This document shows positions 1 through 10,127 of a stretch of DNA of 28,237 nt, in pieces. Location: NCBI GenBank assembly GCA_011319805.1, contig SJRY01000148.1:1-28237 (forward strand). Direction: 5' to 3'. Below the pieces are notes generated by a model, which saw only the letters and a list, made by a program, of their open reading frames with translations, was not told the origin of the DNA and searched no databases. Numbering within the stretch: the first letter of the stretch is position 1; each line of letters begins with the position of its first letter. This DNA comes from Macrocybe gigantea (lineage: Eukaryota; Basidiomycota; Agaricomycetes; Agaricales; Callistosporiaceae). The position numbers and the translations under genes were made by a program.

Positions 1-503
1 ACTTAGCGAGTCGCGTGGGGAGCGCTTTGACAAACGGCAACGCCACATTACATAGGTTCAGTGTCGGCGGAGGCGGTTTCATTTTGGGCAATTGAACTCA
101 CACTCGCGGAAAAATCTGCGATAAAATTTTCGAAACCGATGACCTTTCTCCGCTGCAAGTTTATGTCACATTTCCAAGTGGCGACGCGGCACAGTTTGCG
201 GGTCCGAGACAATGGCAGCAGGAACAAGGTTCCATCAGCAGAGCTCCAGTCATTCAGAAATTGTTCAGGGCCTAGATCCTGAAACCCTCGACAGATCGGC
301 GTCGGTTGCGTTTGGACTGTGAAAAAATGGCTCGATCAGAACTCCGGGCAACGGATTAAAAACGCTGCCAGTGCTGCACAGATATACAAAATAGTCTACA
401 TGAGCGGAGGTATTGGTGATATTCGTATGGCAGTGCACAAAATGATTTCGCAATTCGTGCGACGGATCACGACAAACGAAGGACAATCCTTCCGGCAACT
501 TAC
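1..503. other. Left edge, no confident gene
   Basis: This stretch lies downstream of the last recognisable exon of the minus-strand alcohol dehydrogenase. A donor-like GTAAGT on the minus strand at about 498-503 implies one more intron and a short last exon here, which should encode the usual GRVV-type C-terminus. I could not find that ending in any frame. Open frames on both strands are short and have no recognisable family. Confidence 0.4.
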
Positions 504-2190
504 CTTTACCGCTTTCCAGGTCCGCAAGAACTCTGTTTCGCCCCTCAGTGCTTTGTCCCTTCGAACGGAACATTAAATGAAAACAACTGGTTGATGTCCT
601 CGAGCTCCTGACTTCATATTGGCATTTGACTTTGCCACGCGCGGCGATGTCAAGGGCCTCTAGAACATCCTGACGGTTTCTGCTCTCATTCATGAGCTGA
701 CTCGACTTTTTTTTTTTAGAAGCGAACGCGGATGCATACCCGCTGAACCTATTACAGTTAAGCTCTACAAATGAATTCAGTTCATATGCACGGACACTGA
801 ACGATTGAAAAGAGTACCTTCGCAATCAGGAGGTAACCGGGGCATTAAGTGTCGCATTCCCCGCTGGCATGCCTACCGCAACAAGGGTTCCCGTGGTCCG
901 GAGGTACATGAGAGCTTGGTTGAACGGTCTCGGCTGCCTTATCCGTCAGGCGGCAGAGAGCGTTATAGATCGGTGAGACACGTTACATCTCCAGCAGCGA
1001 TGATCGCAGCTTGAGGACCCGACCCATCGGTCGCCTCTTGAACGTCCTTCGTGAGGTCAGTGGACGTCTTGAAGTCGACCCATTTCTCGGCGCCAAGCTT
1101 CATACAGAGGGCCTTTTTTTCTTCTCCGGTATCTGTTGAACGCCCAAAGTCAGATCTTCCGTACCTTGCAACTTGCAATTAGAAAGTGGAGTCGGAAGCG
1201 CTAACCAATGGCGAGCACGCGGTAACCCATCGCTACCCCATATTGGACGGCTTAGGTTTAAAAGCATCAGTGCAAAACGCCCACGCCATTCGCACCGTGG
1301 AACTGACCTAAATGGCCTAAACCAACCTCCAGCACCAGCACCTGAGATTGCGACCCAATTGCCAACGCCAATGCTTGCTTGCTTCAGAGCCTTGTACACC
1401 GTCAGGCCCTATCCTGCCCGTGTTAGTCTTCTGGAAGTATGTTAGAAGCCCTATATGGAAAGCTGACAGCGCATAGAATGGGCGTTGCGGCGGCGCTGTC
1501 CAGGCCGTCGGGGATCGGCGTAACATAGTTTACATATAGACCTTCAAAATATAGTTCAGCGAAGAATGGTCACTGTATCGTTTGGGTTCTCGGCTCACCA
1601 CAAATCGTGCAAATGTCCCAGGAACCGTGAAGCCATGAGATTTTGCTCGACCCAGGAGACAGCCTAGGCAGAAAAAGGATACATGCTGTTCCAAGCGTCA
1701 TCAGAATCGGAAAGATATGTGACCTACATGATTCAAAACCCTTTCGACACATTTCACATCTGGAAAAGCACAGTCGGTTCGCAATGTATTCAGAATAAGT
1801 CAAACAGAAAACCACAAAGAAGTCCTCGCAGCACAAACATGTCGACGACGCGCTTCGCGCAATGCTCACCTCATGCAGACCGTCGCGATCCATTTGACTC
1901 CCACACGATCCGCCGACCTTGATCGAGTCGCCTTCCGTGTGGTCTCCAATAGCCACGACGCGTCCAACGCCCTCGTGACCGCCGACGAGAGGCAGGCTCG
2001 CATAGCGTCCCCATCGCCTTTCTGGATATGCAGGTCTGAATGGCACACGCCGGAGTATTCCAGCTGACAAGACATTCGCCAGGTGCGAGCTCAGACGGCT
2101 GCTTGACTGGATGGTCGTTCTTGACAACGTACGCTTCGTTGAGGTTGCTCAAGAGGGCGGCTTTCGCTGTAAACGGGATTGTGGGCTCAT
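504..2190 (-). pseudogene. ADH1: Zinc-type alcohol dehydrogenase, multiply frameshifted
   Basis: This is a medium-chain zinc alcohol dehydrogenase (alcohol to aldehyde with NAD+), normally cytosolic or mitochondrial in fungi. Reading the minus strand from an ATG at 2190 in changing frames gives the family landmarks in order: LEYSGVCHSDLH (catalytic Cys and the following His region), LVGGHEGVGRVVAIGD (His-Glu zinc/proton-relay region), VGVKWIA, CEMCRKGFESC (structural-zinc cysteines), SHGFTVPGTFARFVV, AAATPILCA, GLTVYKALKQASIGVGNW, VAISGAGAGG (Rossmann Gly motif), LGAEKWVDF, ALMYLRTTGTLVAVGMPAG and NRQDVLEALDIAARGKVK. Plausible introns separate these blocks, for example 3' ends at GGATAG before GLTVY and at CAACAG before DTGEEKK. 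The frame breaks at about 2161, 2065, 2012, 1911, 1325, 926, 830 and 607. Most look like one base lost from, or added to, a short homopolymer. The last few residues are not found. It is either a real pseudogene or a functional gene in a low-accuracy stretch; the family identity is firm. Confidence 0.8.
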
Positions 2191-2641
2191 TTGTCTCAAT
2201 GCTGTACTTCCTGTTCGTTCACTGAAACTCCGGCAAGGCTTTATAACCGGCTCAGTTTAAAGGGTTGTGAAAGGACGACCGTGCCCGGCAGCTTTACTGC
2301 AGCGCGGGCGCCATCATCACTCCAGAGGCCATCATATGATAAGTCGACTCAGGTCAGATGATAGGTGCGTCCAAGGAAACTGTCAGATACGACAGAGGGG
2401 TAGCGACGTGACACAAGCCCAGGCTTTCATGGATCTGCATGTATTAGTGATGCATAGACCATCATATTCATGTGCTAGGTAATCGTCAACGCATGAGAAT
2501 CAATTGAGCAACGCATCAGCTCCCAATCGGTTTCTACGCGTGAAACCGTTGGTGTAAGCGTGCGGGGCTTCATGTTGTGCATTGCGGCACTCCAGAAATT
2601 CCCAAGCATGCATGTCCATCAATCCAACCGAGAAAACGAAA
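2191..2641. other. Intergenic, no feature seen
   Basis: This is the space between the 3' end of the ribosomal protein gene and the start of the alcohol dehydrogenase, both on the minus strand. It should hold the terminator of the former and the promoter of the latter. No coding signal or clear motif was recognised. Confidence 0.4.
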
Positions 2642-3561
2642 TCAGAAGAGGCGGATGGGCTTGCCCATCGTGGTCTTGATGTGCAGCGACTTGACGTTTT
2701 GCCAGTTCTTCTTGAGCAAGGAAACGAGGAAGTTGATGCCTGGCAGCCGCTTAGTATATGCTGCAATATTCTATACCATGTATACGTACTGAGCATGACG
2801 TTGGCAAGAACTTGGTCATCGGTCATTTCAACATGGCCCACGGCAACACCCAAACACAAAACCTTCTTGAGCTGGAACTTGATGGTAGAGCGGACTTCGG
2901 TCAGCTTGTTGCTGAGGTCCTCGGAATGTGAAATGGGAGTAGGGAATTTGCCAGCTGTGCGAAACGAAATCAACGATCGTCTGCCATCAGAACACATGAA
3001 AAACTAACCCTTGGAAAGACCGGGACCAAGCAGACGAGGAATCTGCTTAATCAAAGCTTCAGAGGCTAGGAAAGCATCGTATTTCTTGGCAAGCTTCTTG
3101 ACAAGCTTTTTGTTTTTGTTCAACCTGGACAAACCGTTGAACGACTGCGCCATAAACCAATTCCTGCCTGAACGCACTTTTTCAAGTCATCAACGGACAT
3201 GTATTCAAGCTCAATTTGCTTAGCACGGTCGATATCGGCGGCGTCGGCAAGAATACAGATAGACATGCGGGGGCGGGGGACATTGGGGAGTCTAAAGGGA
3301 CGTCAATACAAATTCACACTATCATATAGGACGATAACGCACTTGACAGTTCCAGAGAAACGCTTATCTCTCTGAGGATCGTAGTTCTTCAGACCAATCT
3401 GTAGTTCGATGGTCTCAACAAACTTTCTCTTTTCTCGCCATTGGCCTCAGCCAACAGCTCCTTAATAGAGCCCCGCACGCTTGACACTGAGAGTTTCGAG
3501 CTATACGATGTGATTTAGTTCTCTGCACGACCTCCCCACAGGACGACAAGATTCACCTCAT
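2642..3561 (-). CDS. RPL10A: 60S ribosomal protein L10a (uL1 family), one frame break
   Basis: This is the uL1 protein of the large cytosolic ribosomal subunit, which forms the L1 stalk. I place six exons on the minus strand: 3557-3561, 3343-3500, 3178-3291, 3009-3124, 2790-2954 and 2642-2739. All introns are GT-AG and 50-56 nt long. Diagnostic segments are [98 protein letters not shown] and [20 protein letters not shown], ending in GKPIRLF and TGA at 2642-2644. The exons sum to 656 nt, one short of 219 codons. The missing base is at about 3432, between NGEK and KRKF, in an A/G run where GAGAAAAGAGAAAG replaces the expected one-base-longer string. With that base restored the protein would be 218 residues, the normal family length. 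Every splice site and all other residues look sound, so a sequencing error is likelier than a dead gene. The first coding exon is only ATGAG, a common ribosomal-protein layout. Confidence 0.92.
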
Positions 3562-3672
3562 ATTGAACTTTTTGTTGCCTTGATGACGGTCGGTCAGTAG
3601 CTTCGACTAATATCGCGTGCGAAATTAGCATGGGATTTCGGTGGCGCGAGGAACTATACAGTTATGATGCTG

Positions 3673-3685
3673 TAACCCTAACCCC
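3673..3685 (-). promoter_or_regulatory. Telomere-like (TTAGGG) box upstream of RPL10A
   Basis: The plus strand reads TAACCCTAACCCC, so on the strand of the ribosomal gene it is GGGGTTAGGGTTA, 112-124 nt before the ATG. TTAGGG-type elements bound by Tbf1-like factors, and the related plant telo-box, are known in ribosomal protein promoters. A regulatory role here is inferred from position and sequence only. A chance match is possible because the motif is just two repeats long. Confidence 0.45.
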
Positions 3686-4459
3686 AGATAGGGGTCGAAT
3701 TCGGTAATGCACCCGAATACGGATTTGCGATATCTGTGCGATTGTCTCGCAACGCTCAGGCCGTTTTCAACGCGACAGTTGGCGCGGGCGCTATCAGGCA
3801 ACGCGCACGCGACTCTGGAATTCTATATGCATAACACATTCAGAGTCATGCACCTGAATGATCTCGTGGCAAGGCGATTGAATCGTTGAGTTCTTCGAAG
3901 AAACACAAGTAATGAACATGTTGCCTAGCCGAGATGTCTGGCATAAAGAAGTCGGGTGTTGAGTAATTTCGATAAGGATTCGCATATGACCATGTGGCGT
4001 CTACACAGTTTTATGGCAAGCTACGCTCCTGAATTCGTGACCGTGAGCTCCAGCTCCTGATGACAAGTATATGTATCGCTCTGCGGTTTGCAGTTTTGGG
4101 GCGATAGGAGCGGAATCAGCTGCGCATCAGAGTGGCGTAAAAGTTCTTTCTGGCGACCGTCGACAGGGCTCGGTAATCTGATGTGCACCTGAAAACAAGC
4201 ATGAGATTATGGTTCCGTCTTTTTCTAATCGCAAGAAGTTATCTGTCCCAGAAGGTTGATGATGACTTTTCAATGAACTCGCAGGAAAAACTCATTCCAA
4301 GGAACCATGTTTAGGGTATTGTCACCAAGGGAAGATGAGACCGAGCGTGTCTCATTGCAGGGTCAACTTCGGTGCCAGAATTCTGTTATTACCATCTGAC
4401 GGCCCTTGTTGACAACCAGAGGGCGGAAAATCCTTTGAATTCTCGCGACCGCCACAAGG
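3686..4459. other. Intergenic, no gene seen
   Basis: No open frame here has a recognisable family, and I found no splice-consistent exon chain. It is the distal upstream region of the ribosomal protein gene. Nothing else can be supported. Confidence 0.4.
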
Positions 4460-5060
4460 GTGGCTATAACGCAGAGAGATGGCTCAAGAGATGGTTCAAC
4501 CGACTCCAATCCTCCCAACGTCGAAAGAGGAGATTATCTTAACTCCACTCCACCTCAGGCTATGAACTCAATGGATCCCGATTCTGACGACGGACCCTTC
4601 ACCGACTTTGTATCTGACGGGATGATAACGAATTATGTCGCAAGTCAGTCTCAACTTGTACTGACCCCAAAGTCTGGAACTGACCTATGCATCGGTAGTA
4701 TCATTCGTGACGATACTTTGGTTCGTTCTCATTACGGAACTGCATGACAAGAATACCGCGGTGCTTACCCGGTCCGTGAAGGTATGACCATCTACTTACA
4801 TTCGGCCAAGATTCGTGGTTTTTGTGGTCTGGTTAAAGGCATAGCTGAAACATGCTTGAATGAAGATAGAGTTGATTTGGAAGGCGAGCCGGTGGAAGAG
4901 CTTCATGAAACTGGTTTATGTACGTCATCGTTCAACCACTGCTACCTTAGTTTTCACGTTTGACCCAAAGATCTGGGTAAATGCGTCCGTCCATCAACAG
5001 GTGCACCCTAATAGCCAACCGACATATTTCAGAACCGTTATGTTCATTCGATCATGATAA
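4460..5060 (+). other. Possible unidentified coding remnant
   Basis: Two neighbouring plus-strand open frames look more protein-like than their surroundings. The first (4460-4747, opening with GTG, first internal ATG at about 4562) is rich in Asp, Ser and Asn, with the stretch MDPDSDDGPFTDFVSDGM. The second, from an ATG at 4784 to a stop near 4963, reads MTIYLHSAKIRGFCGLVKGI and then an acidic segment. I could not join them with a convincing intron and recognise no family. They may be exons of one small gene, fragments of a decayed one, or chance. Confidence 0.2.
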
Positions 5061-5418
5061 CGTGAACAGCTTGTTTCTTTTTGCTTCCGTCACACCTAAT
5101 GCAATGTCAGTGCCCTTGCTGTTGGTTAGCACCTGCGATTAAACAATGTTAAGGTGCCGTGACTGACGATCCGTGAAGCAAGGGTCATACACATCACGCA
5201 TGATTCCGTGAGTCGAATTCCAAGCCGAATTCATCATGCAGGTGATTGACATCCAGGCTCATGGTTTCTCAGACGTAAGCGCTCCTACAAGACACGTCGT
5301 TCAAGTCTCAAACCAAGTTGTCTTCTTCATCCCGAAATGAAGTTGTAACATGCATTACGAGGTTTGCTTGCACGGAATTCCTCGTCTAGCGCCTTCTCTC
5401 ATACTCTTTCCTATCCAG

Positions 5419-6250
5419 ATGGAAGGCGCAGCTTCACTTGTTGTATTCACTGTGGCTGACTTTATCCTTGTTTTAAGGTCCGTGTCTTAGTTTTCTTCTG
5501 CGCGATGCATCCTACAATATCTGTCGTTAGAATTTGGATATTGTATGACAGGGACCGACGGATAATGCACTTTTTCGTATTTCTAATAATCTGTGAGCAT
5601 TTTTCAAGCCGTTGATGCTGTCGCTGAAACCGCGGATGTTTGGCACCAGTGGAATTCATCACGCTGTACGTCATCCAATGAGCGGCCGAGTGCAAAGCTA
5701 ATATGATCTTTAGACTTTTGCTGGACACTGTATTTCTACGTACTTATCAAATCATCATACGTACCAGGTATGTCTTCATCCATGCGGTACGGCACTCGGA
5801 ATTGACTGCAGCTTGATGGAAGCTATCCGCTCACCGGCTGCCATATCCATCGTTAGTGAGCCATGCACCTTTACTATTGTTGTCTCAAACCAGTTGGCAG
5901 AGCTGCCGAGGACGATGGCTTTGGGAACACTTCCACCACTTATCATGGTAGGATTATGCTTTCATAATTAACATTGTTTCTGATAGTCGAATTGCTCAAG
6001 TCATCCATTATGTTCGGCCTAACGCTCTACAAATGCATACAGAATTTTCGGCTTGGCGTGGCCATCAGGATGCCGCTCATGTCAAGATTTTTCAGAGACG
6101 GGATAATCTGGTACTTTGGAGTGTTAGGTATGTCATATTGCAGTCTAGTCTACGTTATTTGGTTCCGTAACCATTGACTTGTAGTTGTTCTGGGTGCATG
6201 CGGCATAAATTGGGTCGCTGGACGACCGACACTTGCCGATCTCTTCAACA
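5419..6250 (+). pseudogene. DUF6533-like seven-helix membrane protein, copy A (fragmentary)
   Basis: This appears to be the middle part of a basidiomycete membrane protein of the DUF6533 type, a large family of unknown function with seven predicted helices. One block, 5419-5477 plus 5531 to about 5597 joined across a 53-nt intron, reads VVFTVADFILVLRIWILYDR followed by DRRIMHFFVFLIICE, matching the usual helix plus LR-W-LY motif. A second block (5987-6127, acceptor GATAG, donor GTATGT) reads VELLKSSIMFGLTLYKCIQN and later MSRFFRDGIIWYFGVL, the characteristic R-RDG-YF segment. After a 57-nt intron (6128-6184) it continues VVLGACGINWVAGRPTLADL. Between about 5600 and 5985 no frame fits the family, and no N-terminal DYLLT motif was found. 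The call rests on motif memory. A functional gene with unrecognised exons remains possible. Confidence 0.4.
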
Positions 6251-7174
6251 TGTGCGTCTTCTCATTCCTTGTCTAGTGTCACCTGTGCTGATCTATGTGC
6301 ACAGCCCGAATCTTGTGTAAGCTGTCTGCCATCTGGACGCATTATCAAGTCGCTAATTAAGCGCAAAGCGTTTTTGTGACCATCGTGTCTCGAGTGCTGT
6401 TGAATATCAGAGAGCTCACGAGCAAGAAGCCCCCTCCTGCAGATGAGCACTCCCTGGACACAATCCCGTCTATCGTTTTTCGGCCGCTCGAACTGTTGCC
6501 AACAGAGAAGACTTCCCTGCTGGATGGGTTTGACATGGATTCTGTATAGGCTTGACGCCTGACAGTTATCGATGGCAGTCCCCGCAGTCTTTTTCGTTGG
6601 CTGTTGCCGCCACTGAGCCGACAGCGACGTGAATAATTCCTGTTTATGATGTGCGATAGCTAGAGGGCTAGGAATCTGACAATGGGTGGCATTGTTAAAA
6701 GCAGTGATACAGTTTGCTTGTCATCTCAGATCCTGGACATTTTGCGCGTCGGTGAATATCATTTACGAACACCCGACAGCTGTAGAGTTAGTAACGACAT
6801 TTATAACATTAACCCCAATCTAGGTTACTTCGTGCATATACACTGTTGATTATACGCATGCAGAATCCCTCCCAAGAGTAGCAAACTCCATGGTCGTCAT
6901 CTTTGTATCATCATTCGTTTCGTTTTCAGACCGGATATTGAACAACATCCTGTTTCCAACGACGGAAAACACTGCTGCAGTCAATGGGACTACCTCATTC
7001 GATAGTCCTGTCTAATAAGAAGGGGTTAAAAGATCAATCAGTTGCTTTATACCAGATGTTCGTCTAACGCACAATCGACGGCTTGCTGAAAATGATCGCA
7101 TTCACAATGGCCATGGAAATGATACTATTCGGCAAACTATCAGTATTTCGATCTGAAAGGCTCAAATGACTCAT
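6251..7174. other. Gene-poor spacer between two opposing membrane-protein fragments
   Basis: No exon could be supported here on either strand. The 3' ends of both membrane-protein fragments (copy A from the left, copy B from the right) should lie in this space. A minus-strand stretch near 7075-7140 reads LPNSIISMAIVNAI and could be a further helix of copy B. Confidence 0.3.
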
Positions 7175-8360
7175 GCCCACGCTAGGAGATGTACCACGAT
7201 TTCGTGAAGAACGAGTCGCGTCAGCGCCGACAACCAATATGTCCTATCCCTGAAAGCGACATAAACTTGATATGTTATCAAGAACAGCATTATCCCTTCA
7301 TATCCGATGATGGGAAGACTAAAGAAATTCAACATAAGGCTTAGTCCATGGATCATAGACGCGCACCAAGCTAGCCACAAGGTCGTATCCAAGATCAGTA
7401 ACCCACAAGGATTTATATCTGAGATCTCGTCCGGCATTGTACCAGTCTCTGTCGAAACAGACAGAATGGATAGGTATGGGGGTCGAAGCCATCGAGAGCT
7501 TACCTCTAGAGGCTGTTGTATAGACGATGACAATACTAGCACTGGAGACAAAGAAAAGGATAAGCAGTGGATAGCGGACAATTTTCTTGTGCCCATAGAG
7601 TGCCGAAACAGCGAGCCAGATGATGCAGTCGGTTATCAGCATCTGTGCGATGCCTGTATTCATTGTGTAATCACGCTTTGCATCACCTCGAGCATAGACA
7701 TATGATCGACGTACCGATGCCAACAAGTTCAAACGGACTAACGCTATGACCTAGACGCCAAAACTCAGATTCCGTTCTGGGCAATGCAGAAGGTACACTT
7801 CTTACAACTGTCGTGAAGTGCTGTTAAATTTTAGTTGACGGAAATGAGGAAGGTCTTACGTACAACTGGATGAACCGCATTCAGCAACAGGTTAGGCAGT
7901 CAACAATTCATGACGTACAGACGGAGCGTTAGGCGTGGACCTGGAATTTACTGCGTATCGAAATTTAGGTTGATTCATGATTGAGATTTCGTGGCTTGCG
8001 CCGTACAATATGAATGAGCCACCTGGGCTCCTATTTGTCCATATCGATTCTGCGTTTCGCATGAGAGAGCGAGCAGGTAATAAGGAAAAGATGAACGTGC
8101 GTACGACAACGAGTAGAATCGTGAACAGAAACGAGAGCCACGATTTTGACCATGCCTTGTTTCTCTACCTTCAAGTGCATATGGAAGTTGCAAAGCCTTT
8201 CGTACACCACCTACCCAGATTGTCCGATACTAGGCACAAACCGATAATCATTTATGAGTCCCTTAAAATGGTTCTGCGGTCTTACCTCCGTATCACGGTC
8301 AACAAATAGTCCCACAATACGAGTGTTAAGGAAGCGCCTGTAATCGCCAGACATCAATCT
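7175..8360 (-). pseudogene. DUF6533-like seven-helix membrane protein, copy B (fragmentary)
   Basis: On the minus strand, blocks typical of the DUF6533 family appear in the right order. An N-terminal block ending at a GTAAG donor (8281-8285) reads TGASLTLVLWDYLLTVIR and contains the signature DYLLT. A central block at about 7500-7700 reads TGIAQMLITDCIIWLAVSAL, then YGHKKIVRYPLLILFFVSSA, the helix with the usual ALYG motif. A third block at about 7178-7320 reads LPIIGYEGIMLFLITYQVYV followed by FRDRTYWLSALTRLVLHEIV. Between the first and second blocks about 550 nt give no fitting exon, and the C-terminal block ends in a stop soon after HLLAWA. Intron boundaries are mostly unresolved. It faces copy A on the opposite strand. 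It is either an incompletely modelled gene or a relic; a fragmentary relic seems more likely. Confidence 0.42.
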
Positions 8361-8384
8361 CAACTCCAATGGTTCAACGAAGGA

Positions 8385-9014
8385 TCATACCCTTGAAATT
8401 ATAAATTTCAGACACCGGCAAGACGAGGCTGGCCATATCTGTGAGGCCACAGAAGAAATGGACAGCGCATCACAGCACATCGAAGCAAGTCTCATAAAGC
8501 AACTTTGGCTGGGTGACGACGTCAATCGAGAAAGCATTGCCAAATGACGTGGGATGGCATGTGCGATTGGCGACGCGCTTAGCACATTTCAATACAACTC
8601 TAAGGAATGCAGTGAGAAAAAAGCTGACCCTCGGTGTGTTGACAGATGGCTGGGCGTATGGCTAAATGGTCTGGTGGGCTCATTGACCAATCTTGGCCTG
8701 TAATGGGATTCAAAGACACGAGTGTGATTTCTCAACTTTGTTCAGACCTAACGGCACCTTCGGCCAGCAAAGTCAGATGTGCGTTCACAAGGGTGAGCCC
8801 AACGAAGTAACCAATGATGACCATCTTTACCGGAGAATCATTCCGAAACCTGACAAGTGACCAAGCAGCCATCATGGCTTCTTGCGAACATTCCGGAAAA
8901 TACAAACATCGACGTGTCATCGCTCAATAGAACCTTTTTCTTGACGGAAGTAGTGTAACCCGTAAAAAGAGCTAAAGTTCGCAACTCAATACAATAATCG
9001 ATCAAGTTGAATAC
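8385..9014 (-). other. Possible membrane-protein fragment, copy C
   Basis: A minus-strand acceptor (TTGCAG) before 9014 opens a frame beginning VFNLIDYCIELRTLALFTGY. A second frame further on reads NDSPVKMVIIGYFVGLTLVN followed by AHLTLLAEG, a clear hydrophobic segment. Position and texture suggest another fragment of the same membrane-protein family upstream of copy B, but no diagnostic DYLLT or RDG motif was found. The rest, to 8385, contains no recognisable exon. Confidence 0.2.
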
Positions 9015-9659
9015 CTGCAAGACGACGGCTCAGTCAGAGGAATACCTGCCTCGACAAAACGTGACACCATACATGGTCCCAATTGTAGATCAGGTGGCTG
9101 ACATACACAGAGGAAGAGGTCCATCATTCGCGTCCTAGGCAAAGTTCCTCGATGGGGAAGACGAGGGAATTCACATCGAACTTGTACAGTACATCCTTTT
9201 GGGGGGCTAACCGAGAATCTGTTGGACTTCGATTTGTTTGATTCTCTGATGAAATGGTCGAGCAGTAGTGCGCGGTCAAAAGATACGCCAAAGAGTGCAT
9301 TCTAGTCGCGATCTTGTCCGCCCACAGTATAAATTATAGGCCCCCTTGGGGATCCCATCGCGTGCTTCTCCTTTAGACTGCCATGATTGACATCGCGAGG
9401 CGCCGAAAACAGAACCAACAGGCAATAACGCTAACCACGTCCACTAGTTCTCGGCCGTGGCCTGGCTCGAAGTTTTGCGTCTCGTACAATATTGAAAGTC
9501 AGGAATAAACCACATCAAGATACGTTTCAGCATGAAGGAATGGCGATGTGCTTGTGAGGCGCGGAGTGTCGGATCAAATTCGCCATTGAGAGCAGTGGTC
9601 GGCTCAACCAAGCATCACCAAACAGAGTCGGCTTGGTCTCTTCCACATCATCGACCTCT
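9015..9659. other. Intergenic, no feature seen
   Basis: This stretch separates the membrane-protein fragments from the Atg43-like gene and should contain the promoter of the latter. No coding signal or clear motif was found. Confidence 0.4.
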
Positions 9660-10127
9660 ATGGCCGAATACCAGGACCGTTCTCATGACCAGTCCTTGAT
9701 TCATCGTAGCAATGAGCAGCAACATATACGGTTACCTGTTCCAGACCTGCGGTTCGAATACAGCTATCTTCGCAGTGTCCGGCCTTATGTGACCATGACG
9801 AGGTCGTCAACGGGAGACGAGAAACACGTTCAGCCATCGGAGGACATTCGGATACAATGGGGCAGAGTTATTTGGGTTACGACTCGGGATCAGGTCATTA
9901 GCCCGCTTGTCCAGGGTGCCCTGTGGTAGGTTGTCGATTTTGTATTCCTTCTGCAATGCCGAGCCACTTCCAGGGCAATAGCGAGCTATTTCTTGACCCG
10001 GCTCAGACAACCACGCAAAAAATTGATAAAGGAGGGTTCAGGCGTGAGTTGGCTACGCTCCTGGGTGAACTCTCTGGGTTTGGGAACATTGGGTTCTGGG
10101 TCAATTATGACACCACGCCAATCTTGA
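9660..10127 (+). CDS. DUF1770/Atg43-like small membrane protein
   Basis: This is a two-exon gene: 9660-9925 and 9974-10127, with a 48-nt GTAGGT...TTCCAG intron and an intact frame, encoding 139 residues. The ATG at 9660 is the first in frame. The preceding open codons contain only a TTG, so this start is preferred. The protein has a polar N-terminus, the motif LPVPDLRFEYSYL at residues 25-37, then IQWGRVIWVTTRDQVISPLV running into GALWAIASYFL, a likely single membrane segment around residues 65-100, and a basic tail (RLRQPRKKLIK). The combination of LP-PDLRFE-SYL and a W-(V)-RDQV-PL-QG-W helix is what I remember of fungal DUF1770 proteins, the family of the S. pombe outer mitochondrial membrane mitophagy receptor Atg43. 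Function is inferred from that resemblance. The YSYL stretch has the form of an Atg8-interacting motif, but sits in a segment conserved in the family, so this is weak evidence. No frame damage is seen. Confidence 0.65.

Noticed and set aside
3673..3685. Telomere end or subtelomeric boundary
   Set aside because: Only two repeat units, flanked by ordinary genes on both sides. A promoter motif or chance is more likely.
9748..9765. tRNA-like T-loop GGTTCGAATAC
   Set aside because: It lies inside the coding sequence of the Atg43-like gene and no cloverleaf could be built. The similar GGTTCGAATGC near 23781 lies inside the F-box gene.
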